A stretch of DNA of 64,000 nucleotides from Rhodococcus triatomae. GTDB lineage: Bacteria > Actinomycetota > Actinomycetes > Mycobacteriales > Mycobacteriaceae. Position 1 is the stretch's first letter. Every line of letters begins with the position of its first letter. The notes under the pieces are model-generated. The model was not told where the DNA came from, did not search any database, and worked only from the letters and a program-made list of their open reading frames with translations. Below are positions 24,864 to 32,611 of the stretch, in pieces. Position numbers and translations under genes: made by a program. Where the stretch lies: the NCBI RefSeq assembly GCF_014217785.1, contig NZ_CP048814.1:1178001-1242000 (forward strand). The letters run 5' to 3'.

Positions 24864-25919
24864 ATGCGCGCCGACCGGTTGGTCTCGCTGGTGCTGTTGC
24901 TGCGCCAGCGCGGCCGGCTGTCCGCGGCCACCCTGGCCCGTGAGCTTGAAGTCTCCACCCGCACCGTGCTGCGCGACATCGAGGCGCTGTCCGCGGCCGG
25001 CGTCCCGGTCTACGCCGAACGCGGCCGGCACGGCGGCTTCGCACTGCTACCCGGTTTCCAGACCGAGCTCACCGGACTGAACCACGACGAGGCGCTCGCC
25101 CTGCTGGTCGCCGGATCACGCCGCGGCGCACAGGTCTTCGGCCTCGGATCCGCGCTCGCGTCGGCCATGCTCAAGGTGGTCGACGCGCTCCCGGAGAGCT
25201 ATCGGAACACCGCGGCCGGAGCGGCCCAGCGATTGCTCATCGACCCGGAGACCGATCTCCTCGCGCGCCGGTCCGTCGCCGAGGAAGTACCCGACACCAT
25301 CGTCGCCGAGGTCCGGCGCGCGGTGTTCGCCGGACACAAACTGCGCATCCGCTACGCCGCCGCGGATCAGGCACCGAAGTGGCGCACGGTGGACCCGATA
25401 GGGCTGGTCACCGCACGCGACCAGGGGTACCTGCTGGCCACGAGGTCCGGCGCGGACCGTACCTACCGGCTGTCTCGGATCTCGGCCGCCCAGGAACTCG
25501 CCGAACCCGCGCAGCGACCGGAGCGAGTCGACCTGGACCGCGCCTGGCAGGAACGCAGCGCGCGGTTCCGGACCGGCGGCGACCAGGTGACCGTGTCGGT
25601 GCGGGTGGACCCGGCGCGGCGGGCACACCTGGTGGACACCGCGCTGACCATCGGCGCCGAAGAACCCGAAGTGGACGGCTGGCTACGGCTGGAGGCGGTC
25701 TTCCAGGACCCGCGACATGCCGAATGGGCGGTGTGGCAACTCGCCACCCACGCGGAAGTACTTGCACCGCAATGGTTGCGCGCCTCGCTGCGCGAGCGCG
25801 CCACGACGCTGGCTACCCGCTACGACGTGCCACCCGGAGAGTCGCGCCCCTCGCGGGCCAGCGCCGCAGCCACCTCGGCCGCGACCCGGACACCGGATTC
25901 GACGGCGCCCTCGAAGTAG
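24864..25919 (+). CDS. WYL-domain HTH transcriptional regulator (YafY-like)
   Basis: 351 residues from the chosen ATG. N-terminal winged HTH: RADRLVSLVLLLRQRGRLSAATLARELEVSTRTVLRDIEALSAAG (DeoR/HTH_11 type). A WYL domain follows at about 130-210 (LRIRYAAADQAPKWRTVDPIGLVTARDQGYLLATR), then a WCX-like domain to about 320. WYL domains bind nucleic acids or small ligands. It lies divergently from the ridA-like gene and probably autoregulates. The last ~33 residues are low-complexity and overlap the convergent amine oxidase gene by 100 bases; a shorter functional end is possible. Confidence 0.85.
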   Translation: MRADRLVSLVLLLRQRGRLSAATLARELEVSTRTVLRDIEALSAAGVPVYAERGRHGGFALLPGFQTELTGLNHDEALALLVAGSRRGAQVFGLGSALASAMLKVVDALPESYRNTAAGAAQRLLIDPETDLLARRSVAEEVPDTIVAEVRRAVFAGHKLRIRYAAADQAPKWRTVDPIGLVTARDQGYLLATRSGADRTYRLSRISAAQELAEPAQRPERVDLDRAWQERSARFRTGGDQVTVSVRVDPARRAHLVDTALTIGAEEPEVDGWLRLEAVFQDPRHAEWAVWQLATHAEVLAPQWLRASLRERATTLATRYDVPPGESRPSRASAAATSAATRTPDSTAPSK

Positions 25920-27166
25920 CCGGCGTGGTCCGCCGCGGTTTCCGTGCCCGCCCAGTGGATGTCGCCGACCGGTGTCGAATCGACCGGGAGGAAGCCTTCC
26001 GTGGTCCCCGCCACGGGCAGCGCCAGATACCCTCCGCCGACGTACTCGTCCAGATGCCAGGACTTCTCGTGCCAGCTCACCGGCTCCAGCACCTCGGGTC
26101 CGAGGTGGTCGGTGAGCACGCCGAACAAGGCCTCGCGACGTTCCGCGGGATCGAGGCCGTCGAGCGTCCGCGCTTCCGGCCCGCCCACCAGGACACACAG
26201 ATGCCCCGGGCCCTCCGGCGGGCTGGTGTCGAACACCGCCCGCCCCGGCGCGTCGAGTACGAGGAACTCCCCGTCGCTGCGGTCCCGCCAGAACGGACGA
26301 TCGTAGACCGCAATGGCCTTGTAGACCGTCCCCATATAGGTGTTGCGCACCAACGCCTCTCGACTCTCCGGGAGCGGCGGGTCGAAGGCGATCCGCCGCA
26401 CCATCGGCGGGGGCACGGTGACGATCACCTTGGCCGCGTGCACCTGTCCTGAGGTCGTGTCCACGGTGACCCCGTCGTCGTTCGCGGTGATCGAGGTGAC
26501 CCGATGCCCCGGCAGCACCCGCTCCCCGAGTTCGGTGGCGATGCCGTCAGCGAGCGCACCGATCCCCTCCACCAGGAGGGAATCCTGTGCGCCGCCGCGC
26601 GTGGACAGCATGGTGCGCAGACCACCCTGCCTGCGGACCATCGTCGCCATCGCCTGGATCGACATCCGGTCCGGGTCGGCGGTCCAGGAGATCAGCGCGA
26701 TCACCTCGAGCAGACGACGCGACGTGCGACCCGGAACCTTACCCAGCCAGTCGGCGAGGGTCGCCGTGTTCCATCGCTCGAGTACACCGATCCGGGAGAG
26801 CGCCTCCACGCCGGCGAGTACCGCACCGGCGACCAGCATCGACGGGATGCGCACTCGCCGCACACCGTCGACCACCGCGGGAACCGTTCCCGTGTGCATC
26901 GGGAACTTCGTCGCTCCGAGTTCGGTGGCCAACGCGGTGACGCGGTGATGGTCGTGGCCGATCCACTGCCCACCCAGGTCGACGTGTGAGCCGAAGGGCG
27001 TGACCTCGCTCAGCGCCCGCCCACCCCATCGGTCGGCGGCTTCGAGCACGAGCACCTCGATACCCCGCCGGTGCAGTTCTCGGGCCGCGATCAACCCCGA
27101 CAGGCCGGCACCGATCACCGCCACGGTGGTCTCCGCCGGTACTCCGGATTCCTGCGCTGGTCGCAT
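25820..27166 (-). CDS. Flavin monoamine oxidase family protein
   Basis: 448 residues. The Rossmann start VAVIGAGLSGLIAARELHRRGIEVLVLEAADRWGGRALS binds FAD, GGQWIGHDHHRVTALATELG follows, and the C-terminal HWAGTETAADHAGYFEGAVESGVRVA is the second FAD motif of the amine oxidase fold. It would oxidise amines or similar substrates to imines with H2O2. No Cys for covalent flavin is present at the MAO-type position. ATG after GGGGCAGAGG. It is divergent from a TetR regulator with two palindromic operators between, hence likely TetR-controlled. The 3' end overlaps the convergent WYL gene. Confidence 0.88.
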   Translation of the reverse strand: MRPAQESGVPAETTVAVIGAGLSGLIAARELHRRGIEVLVLEAADRWGGRALSEVTPFGSHVDLGGQWIGHDHHRVTALATELGATKFPMHTGTVPAVVDGVRRVRIPSMLVAGAVLAGVEALSRIGVLERWNTATLADWLGKVPGRTSRRLLEVIALISWTADPDRMSIQAMATMVRRQGGLRTMLSTRGGAQDSLLVEGIGALADGIATELGERVLPGHRVTSITANDDGVTVDTTSGQVHAAKVIVTVPPPMVRRIAFDPPLPESREALVRNTYMGTVYKAIAVYDRPFWRDRSDGEFLVLDAPGRAVFDTSPPEGPGHLCVLVGGPEARTLDGLDPAERREALFGVLTDHLGPEVLEPVSWHEKSWHLDEYVGGGYLALPVAGTTEGFLPVDSTPVGDIHWAGTETAADHAGYFEGAVESGVRVAAEVAAALAREGRDSPGGTS

Positions 27167-27212
27167 CCTCTGCCCCTGTCCCGTGGCGATACTCGTACGA
27201 GGAGAAATCTAA

Positions 27213-27230
27213 GTCGGACAACCGTCCGAC
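27213..27230. promoter_or_regulatory. TetR operator 1 (amine oxidase side)
   Basis: GTCGGAC and GTCCGAC half-sites with a 4-base spacer, 47 bases upstream of the amine oxidase start. Confidence 0.7.
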
Positions 27231-27294
27231 ATTTAGTAGGCCACACGTCGCCCTCGCTGCGCAAGGCCTCCCCGTTGCTACTGTGAACGACGCG

Positions 27295-27308
27295 GTCGGA
27301 CGTCCGAC
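27295..27308. promoter_or_regulatory. TetR operator 2 (regulator side)
   Basis: GTCGGACGTCCGAC is a perfect 14-bp palindrome without spacer, 36 bases upstream of the TetR gene. Same half-sites as operator 1, but different spacing. Confidence 0.7.
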
Positions 27309-27343
27309 ATACCGGTGATGCGGGGCCGCCGAAGGAGGAGCGC

Positions 27344-27958
27344 GTGGCATACGTCAAGGCCGCCGACCGCGAGGCGCAGATCGTCGAGGCGGCGATCCGG
27401 GTGCTGAGCACCGTCGGCGTGGCGAACACCACCTTGCGCGCCATCGCAGCCGAAGCCGACATCCCGCTGGGCACGTTGCACTACGTCTTCCCGTCCAAGG
27501 ACACGTTGCTGCGCGCGGTCATCGCCGCGCTGATCGACGAGGTGCTGGTCACCGTGAAGTCCGGCCTCGAACTCGACCGCGGGGTGGCGCACGCGATCCG
27601 GCAGGGGGTCACGCGATTCTGGGACACGCTCGTCGAGGGCGACCTCGGGCTGCAGATCATGCAGTACGAACTGGCCATGTACTCGGTGCGCAGCCAGGGC
27701 CCGGGCGGTCTGGCTCAGCTGCAGTTCGAGCGGTACACCGCACTGGTCACGGAGTTCTGTGCACAGGCCGCCGAGGCCGCCGGCGAGCGGTGCGCCGTCG
27801 ATTTCGGCACGCTCGGGCGGCTGTCTCTCGCCGTGCTCGACGGGCTGATCGTGCAGTACGTGACCGACTCCGATCCGGCCCGCGCCCGTCGCGACCTCGA
27901 CAGCGCGGTCGAGATGGTGATCGGGTACGCCGACCCCCAGACCGTCGCCTACAGGTAG
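27344..27958 (+). CDS. TetR family regulator
   Basis: 204 residues. HTH near the N-terminus: IVEAAIRVLSTVGVANTTLRAIAAEADIPLGTLHYVFPSKDTLLRAVI. The ligand domain is helical and lacks recognised signatures. GGAGGAG precedes the GTG. Two palindromes with identical half-sites lie in the shared upstream region, so it probably represses itself and the divergent amine oxidase; an amine or its product may be the inducer (inference). Its stop lies in a 17-bp tandem duplication shared with the convergent gene. Confidence 0.88.
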   Translation: MAYVKAADREAQIVEAAIRVLSTVGVANTTLRAIAAEADIPLGTLHYVFPSKDTLLRAVIAALIDEVLVTVKSGLELDRGVAHAIRQGVTRFWDTLVEGDLGLQIMQYELAMYSVRSQGPGGLAQLQFERYTALVTEFCAQAAEAAGERCAVDFGTLGRLSLAVLDGLIVQYVTDSDPARARRDLDSAVEMVIGYADPQTVAYR

Positions 27959-27980
27959 AACAGGCCTACAGGTAGAACAG
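27947..27980. repeat. 17-bp tandem duplication at convergent stops
   Basis: gcctacaggtagaacag occurs twice in succession. Copy 1 holds the stop of the TetR gene and copy 2 the stop of the VKOR gene, and both ORFs end within it. Confidence 0.9.
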
Positions 27981-28601
27981 GTAGGCCACCAGGGCGGCGA
28001 CAGTGACCACCCACACCACCACCGGCAGGAGGTGGTTGCCGGCGGCGGACACCACCTCTGCGCGCACCGGCGGAGAGAAGACTCCGTGGTGCAGATTCCG
28101 CAGCGTGACGTACCAGAAGATCGGGACGGTGACGAGCCACACCACCATGCAGTACGGGCACAGGGATCCGATGACGAACAGGCTCTGGGCGATCAGCCAG
28201 TGCACGAATACCACCGCGGCGGTGACGCCCACCTGCACCCCGAGCCAGTACCACCGGGCGAACCGGGCGCCGGCGAGCAACCCGGCACCGGTGGCCACGA
28301 CCATCGCGAACCCGGCGATTCCGAGGAGCGAGTTGGGGAACCCGAACACCGAGGCCTGCGCGGTCGCCATGACCGCACCGCAGTCGAGGACGGAGTCGAA
28401 GCTGCAGGACGGGATGTAGTTCGCATCCGCAGCCAACGCGAACTTCTCGACCGTGAGTACGAATGACGCCACGAGCCCGACGACGCCACCGATCAGCAAC
28501 AGCCAGGGCAGCGACCGCGCGAACGGTGCCCCGTCGCGCACCTCGCGCGGCGGGGCGTCACTGTCGGGAGAGGACTCCACCGGATCGGGAGAGTGGCGCA
28601 T
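27966..28601 (-). CDS. Vitamin K epoxide reductase-like membrane oxidoreductase
   Basis: 211 residues with five predicted membrane helices. Cys pairs: SCSFDSVLDCG in the first periplasmic loop and the active-site CPYC at about residue 150 (IGSLCPYCMVVWLV), as in bacterial VKOR. It reoxidises DsbA-like partners using menaquinone and so makes disulfides in exported proteins. Its length is normal for an unfused bacterial VKOR; no DsbA fusion is seen. Convergent with the TetR gene across a 7-base gap. Confidence 0.9.
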   Translation of the reverse strand: MRHSPDPVESSPDSDAPPREVRDGAPFARSLPWLLLIGGVVGLVASFVLTVEKFALAADANYIPSCSFDSVLDCGAVMATAQASVFGFPNSLLGIAGFAMVVATGAGLLAGARFARWYWLGVQVGVTAAVVFVHWLIAQSLFVIGSLCPYCMVVWLVTVPIFWYVTLRNLHHGVFSPPVRAEVVSAAGNHLLPVVVWVVTVAALVAYLFYL

Positions 28602-28683
28602 GACGCCATGTTAACCAGCATCGATAGGAAGAAGCTGAGACCGACCCGTCGTATCGATCGGGTACGAGCGTCAGAAGCAGCGA

Positions 28684-29073
28684 TCAGCCTGAGCGCGCCC
28701 CGGACGGAGCCGGGCGGCCGTCCTCCAGCGTGGTGGCCACGCGGGCCACCTCCCGCAATGCGTAGTCCACCGCGTCCTGGAACCCACGGCCACGAACCAG
28801 CGTCATGTCGACGGCCGAGCTCTTCTCCTCGAGCCGGTAGCGCACCCGATCGAGTGCATGCGCCGCCCGCGACAGGCGCGCGGAACCGGAAGGTGCCCGG
28901 TCCAACAGGCCCCAGAAGCCGACGTGCCTGGCCTGCTCGTCCAGCAGGCACAGCCGGGCTGCGCGCAAACCCGATCGATATCCCCGCGCGTGATCGTCCT
29001 CTCCCACGGAGCCGTCGATGACGGCCTCGAGCCGTGCTCGCAGGCCGTCGAGCATTCTCGCCACATTGGTCAC
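28684..29073 (-). CDS. Hypothetical protein
   Basis: 129 residues, helical and basic/acidic mixed: TNVARMLDGLRARLEAVIDGSVGEDDHARGYRSGL, SRAAHALDRVRYRLEEKSSAVDMTL, ALREVARVATTLEDGRPA. No family recognised. It has no signal or membrane segment. The start is a choice: the GTG used here has an AGG nine bases upstream, while an ATG six codons later is equally possible. It lies alone between VKOR and ligD on the same strand. Confidence 0.5.
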   Translation of the reverse strand: MTNVARMLDGLRARLEAVIDGSVGEDDHARGYRSGLRAARLCLLDEQARHVGFWGLLDRAPSGSARLSRAAHALDRVRYRLEEKSSAVDMTLVRGRGFQDAVDYALREVARVATTLEDGRPAPSGARSG

Positions 29074-29229
29074 GACGTCACGACCTCGTTCGAGGTTCGA
29101 GATTCGGGATTCGGGCCCTCGCCCTGCTCCGGGATATGTCCGCCATTGCCGCACACCTTTCGAAAGCGCCAACCACAAACTGGATCCGACCATACGCGAG
29201 AAGTAGGAAAAAGCCAGTCGCGCAGTGGA

Positions 29230-31521
29230 TCACCTGCTCCGACGCACCTCCCCAGGTGTCTTGTCGTCACGCAGGCCCCGCCAACTGGTGTGCCGTAGCC
29301 GCTGGGCCTCGGTCCAGTCCATGTACCGCACCTCCCCGACGAGCGTCGGCGTCACCCACACCGCGTCCCTGCGTTCGGCGGCCGGCAGTTCGCCGGCGAA
29401 GGGGCTCGTCTTCCGTTCGAGCTGGGACAGCGCCGACATCAGGTGGGTCAGCTCCCGGTCGGTGAATCCGGTTCCCACCTTGCCGATGTACTCCAGTCCG
29501 TCCACGCCGGGGAGACCCAGCAACAGTGATCCGAGGCTGCCGGACCGGGCGCCCCGACCCTTCCGCCAGCCCCCGATCACCACCTCCTGGGTGTGCCAGT
29601 TCTTCACCTTGATCCACGATCTGCCGCGCTTGCCCGGTAGGTACACCGACTCCCGCCGCTTCGCGACAACCCCCTCCCACCCCGCCGCACGGCTCGCGGC
29701 GAGGGCCTCGTCGGCCGGACCGTCCAGTGGAGCAGGAACATTCAGTCCGTCGACCTTGGCCGCCAACGCCTCGAGCACCCGCCGCCGATCGCTGTAGCTC
29801 TTGCGCAGGAGCGACACCCCGTCGAGGTACAGGATGTCGAACGCGAGATACTCCGGAGGCGCACCGTCCTGGAGCAGCGAGAAGCTGGCCACTCCGTGCG
29901 CATCGAAGGCCACCACCTCGCCGTCGAGGACGACGTCGTGCCCCGCCAGCACCTCGGACAGCCGCCCCAGTGCCGGATAGTCGCGCAGCTTGTCCCGCCC
30001 GATCCGGCTGCGCAGCTGGAGATTTCCGGCATCGAACTCTGCGATCACCCGCACGCCGTCCCATTTGCCCTCGAACACCCAGTCCGTCGCGTCGAGCCCC
30101 TCGACGGGTCCCGGCGTCGCGAGCATGGGCGTGATGTCGTGCGGGAACGGGGCTCGGCCGGAGGGTGCACGCACGGCACCCTGATCCTTGGTGCGGTGCA
30201 CCAGCCACTGGTTCCCGTTCGTGCGGATCAGTGCATAGCGCCCGCTCACCCGTGAGCCGTCGAGTCGCACGATCACTTCGTCGTCGCGCCACTTCTCGGT
30301 CTCGTAGGTACCGGTGTCCCAGATCTCCACCGATCCCGCGCCGTACTCGCCCTTCGGGATCGTGCCGGAAAAGCTCGCGTACTCGACGGGATGATCCTCC
30401 GTGTGCACCGCGAGATGGTTCTCCGCCGGTGTCGTGGGCAGATTCTTGGGCACGGCCCAGGACACCAGCACTCCGTCCCGTTCGAGGCGGAAGTCGTAGT
30501 GCAGTCGCCGTGCGTGATGCTCCTGGATGACGAAGGTGTCGTCGGCACCGTGTGGGTGGACCGTGTCGGGAACCGGCTCGGGAGTACGCGCACGATCCCG
30601 CATGCCGCGATAGGTGTGCAGCCGGTCCGGCTCGGCCACCGGTGGGTCGAGCCCCTCGAGCAGATCCCCGTCGGCCCGAAACCGCTCCAGCACTTCCTCG
30701 TAGCCCAACTGGCGCAGTTCCGGATCGTCCAGTTCGGCCCAACTCCGCGGTGCCGCGACCCAGGGCTGCGCCCGCCCCCTCAGCGAGTAGGGGGCGATCG
30801 TCGTCTTCGACGGATTGTTCTGGCTCCAGTCGACGAAGACCTTCCCCGGACGGACGGACTTGGCCATCGTGGCGGTGACCTGCTCGGGGAGCAGGGTCTC
30901 CAGGCCGACCGCTACCTGCTTCGCCACCGTCGACGCGCCGTCCGGGGCGAGGTGTCGGTCGAGCGGCACGTACACGTGCAGGCCCTTGCTGCCGCTGGTC
31001 ACCGGATAGGCGGTCCATCCCAGTTCGCGCACCAGGTCCCGGATCGCGCGGGCCACCGCCGCACATTCCGGCAGGCCCACCCCCGAACCGGGATCGAGAT
31101 CGAACACCAGCCGGGTGACGGGCCCCCGGTCTCCGCCGACGAATCGCCACTGTGGCACATGCAGTTCGAGAGCGGCCTGTTGCCCGGCCCACGCGAGCGC
31201 CGCGACCGAGTCCAGCACCGGGTACTGCACGTACCGATGCGAATGCTCGATCGCGTGCCGTTCGATCCATTCCGGGGCCGAGGTCGGGAGGTTCTTCTCG
31301 AAGAACGGTTCGTGATCGACCCCGTCCGGCCAGCGCTTGCGCGTCACGGCGCGATCGGCGAGGTGGGGCAGCATCGCCGGGGCGATCTCGGTGAAGTACT
31401 CGATCACCTGCCCCTTCGTGGTGTCGGCCTCCGGATACAGCACCTTGTCGAGATTGGTCACGGCCAGGGCCCTGCCACCGATCTCGATCCGCTGCTTGCC
31501 GTCACTGCCGCGGCGCGCCAT
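29230..31521 (-). CDS. ligD: ATP-dependent DNA ligase D (Pol-PE-Lig)
   Basis: 763 residues with the mycobacterial order. Primase-polymerase domain about 15-290 (LVFDLDPGSGV, catalytic Asp; VTSGSKGLHVYVPL; DWSQNNPSKTTIAPYSLR). 3'-phosphoesterase domain about 325-465 (FVIQEHHARRLHYDFRLE, HTEDHPVEYASFSGTIPKGEYG with metal-binding His and Asp). Ligase domain about 480-763 with the nucleophile K486 in EGKWDGVR. It performs non-homologous end joining with Ku; no ku gene lies in this window. It is divergent from a lipoprotein gene. Confidence 0.95.
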   Translation of the reverse strand: MARRGSDGKQRIEIGGRALAVTNLDKVLYPEADTTKGQVIEYFTEIAPAMLPHLADRAVTRKRWPDGVDHEPFFEKNLPTSAPEWIERHAIEHSHRYVQYPVLDSVAALAWAGQQAALELHVPQWRFVGGDRGPVTRLVFDLDPGSGVGLPECAAVARAIRDLVRELGWTAYPVTSGSKGLHVYVPLDRHLAPDGASTVAKQVAVGLETLLPEQVTATMAKSVRPGKVFVDWSQNNPSKTTIAPYSLRGRAQPWVAAPRSWAELDDPELRQLGYEEVLERFRADGDLLEGLDPPVAEPDRLHTYRGMRDRARTPEPVPDTVHPHGADDTFVIQEHHARRLHYDFRLERDGVLVSWAVPKNLPTTPAENHLAVHTEDHPVEYASFSGTIPKGEYGAGSVEIWDTGTYETEKWRDDEVIVRLDGSRVSGRYALIRTNGNQWLVHRTKDQGAVRAPSGRAPFPHDITPMLATPGPVEGLDATDWVFEGKWDGVRVIAEFDAGNLQLRSRIGRDKLRDYPALGRLSEVLAGHDVVLDGEVVAFDAHGVASFSLLQDGAPPEYLAFDILYLDGVSLLRKSYSDRRRVLEALAAKVDGLNVPAPLDGPADEALAASRAAGWEGVVAKRRESVYLPGKRGRSWIKVKNWHTQEVVIGGWRKGRGARSGSLGSLLLGLPGVDGLEYIGKVGTGFTDRELTHLMSALSQLERKTSPFAGELPAAERRDAVWVTPTLVGEVRYMDWTEAQRLRHTSWRGLRDDKTPGEVRRSR

Positions 31522-31621
31522 TCACACCTCCGGGAGATCACCGTCCGCAAACGTCACAGATACATATGCATTGTGCGCCGCGCGCCCACATCCCTGGCAC
31601 GGATCGTGCGCTGCGGGCAAG

Positions 31622-32563
31622 ATGACGCGAGTGTCCCGTGCCCTGCCGACCGTCGCAACGATGCTGACGCTGACCGCCGTACTGGCGACCGGTTGCACCG
31701 CGAGCGCACCCGTCGAACCGTCCGACACCGACCCCGCGCCACTGTCGGTGCCCGACCCCGCGCCACTGTCGGTGCCCGACCCCGCATCGCTGTCGGCGTC
31801 GGAGCCCGTGGCCGGATGTGGCCCCGGCAGCGGCGCAACGAAGAACGACGGCAGTCTGACGTTGGCCACCGACTCCCCCGCGTACCCACCCTGGTTCGCC
31901 TCGGACGACCCCGCGAACGGCGAAGGCTACGAGGGGGCCGTGGCGCGGCAGGTCGCGGAGCGGCTCGGATACGATTCGGACAGCGTCCGATTCGTGGTCG
32001 TCCCGTTCGCCGACGCACTCGCTCCCGGCGTCAAGGACTTCGACTTCGCGATCAACCAGTTCACCATCTCGGACGACCGGCGCAGTGCCGTCGACTTCTC
32101 CTCGCCGTACTACGCCGTCGCCCAGGCGGTGGTGGCCCTGCGCGAGAGTCCCGCGGCCGAGGCACGGTCGACCGCCGATCTCGTCAGGTTCCGGCTCGGC
32201 GCCCAGGAGCACTCGACCAGCCTCGGCACGGCCGCCGCGACGGTGCAGACGGAGCTACCCGGTACCGCGTACGCCACGAACGACGACGCCAAGGAAGCGC
32301 TGCTCGCCGGCGAGATCGATGCCCTCGTCGTCGATCTCCCCACCGGGCTGCAGATCAGCGAGGAGCTGTCCGAGACCGTGATGGTGGGCCAGTTCTCCCG
32401 GTCCACGGCCGCGCCGGACCGATTCGGACTGGTCCTGGAGAAGGACAGCCCGATGACCACCTGTGTGTCCATCGCGGTCGAGACCCTGTACGACAGCGGC
32501 GTCCTCGACGCACTGGCCGGCACCTGGATCACCGACACCGCGGGCGTGCGGGTCCTCGACTGA
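31622..32563 (+). CDS. Extracellular solute-binding lipoprotein (family 3-like)
   Basis: 313 residues. The N-terminal hydrophobic segment ends in a lipobox LATGC (Cys near residue 25), so it should be membrane-anchored outside the cell. A Pro/Ser/Ala linker with three 24-bp repeats follows, then a periplasmic-binding fold: GSLTLATDSPAYPPWFASDDPANGEGYEGAVARQVAERLGY, VDFSSPYYAVAQAVVAL and DDAKEALLAGEIDALVVDLPTG, as in amino-acid-type SBP_bac_3 proteins. No permease or ATPase is adjacent, so the ABC partner is elsewhere, or it acts as a sensor-type binder. Convergent with the VWA gene. Confidence 0.8.
   Translation: MTRVSRALPTVATMLTLTAVLATGCTASAPVEPSDTDPAPLSVPDPAPLSVPDPASLSASEPVAGCGPGSGATKNDGSLTLATDSPAYPPWFASDDPANGEGYEGAVARQVAERLGYDSDSVRFVVVPFADALAPGVKDFDFAINQFTISDDRRSAVDFSSPYYAVAQAVVALRESPAAEARSTADLVRFRLGAQEHSTSLGTAAATVQTELPGTAYATNDDAKEALLAGEIDALVVDLPTGLQISEELSETVMVGQFSRSTAAPDRFGLVLEKDSPMTTCVSIAVETLYDSGVLDALAGTWITDTAGVRVLD
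31730..31800. repeat. 24-bp tandem repeat in lipoprotein linker
   Basis: Three copies (two identical, one diverged) of a unit starting gaccccgcgccactgtcggt, coding for repeats of about PDPAPLSV. They give a flexible stalk between the lipid anchor and the binding domain. Confidence 0.85.
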
Positions 32564-32611
32564 GTCACTGAGTCACGCGGCGCTCGATGTCACCCGGGTC
32601 CTCGACCGCTC

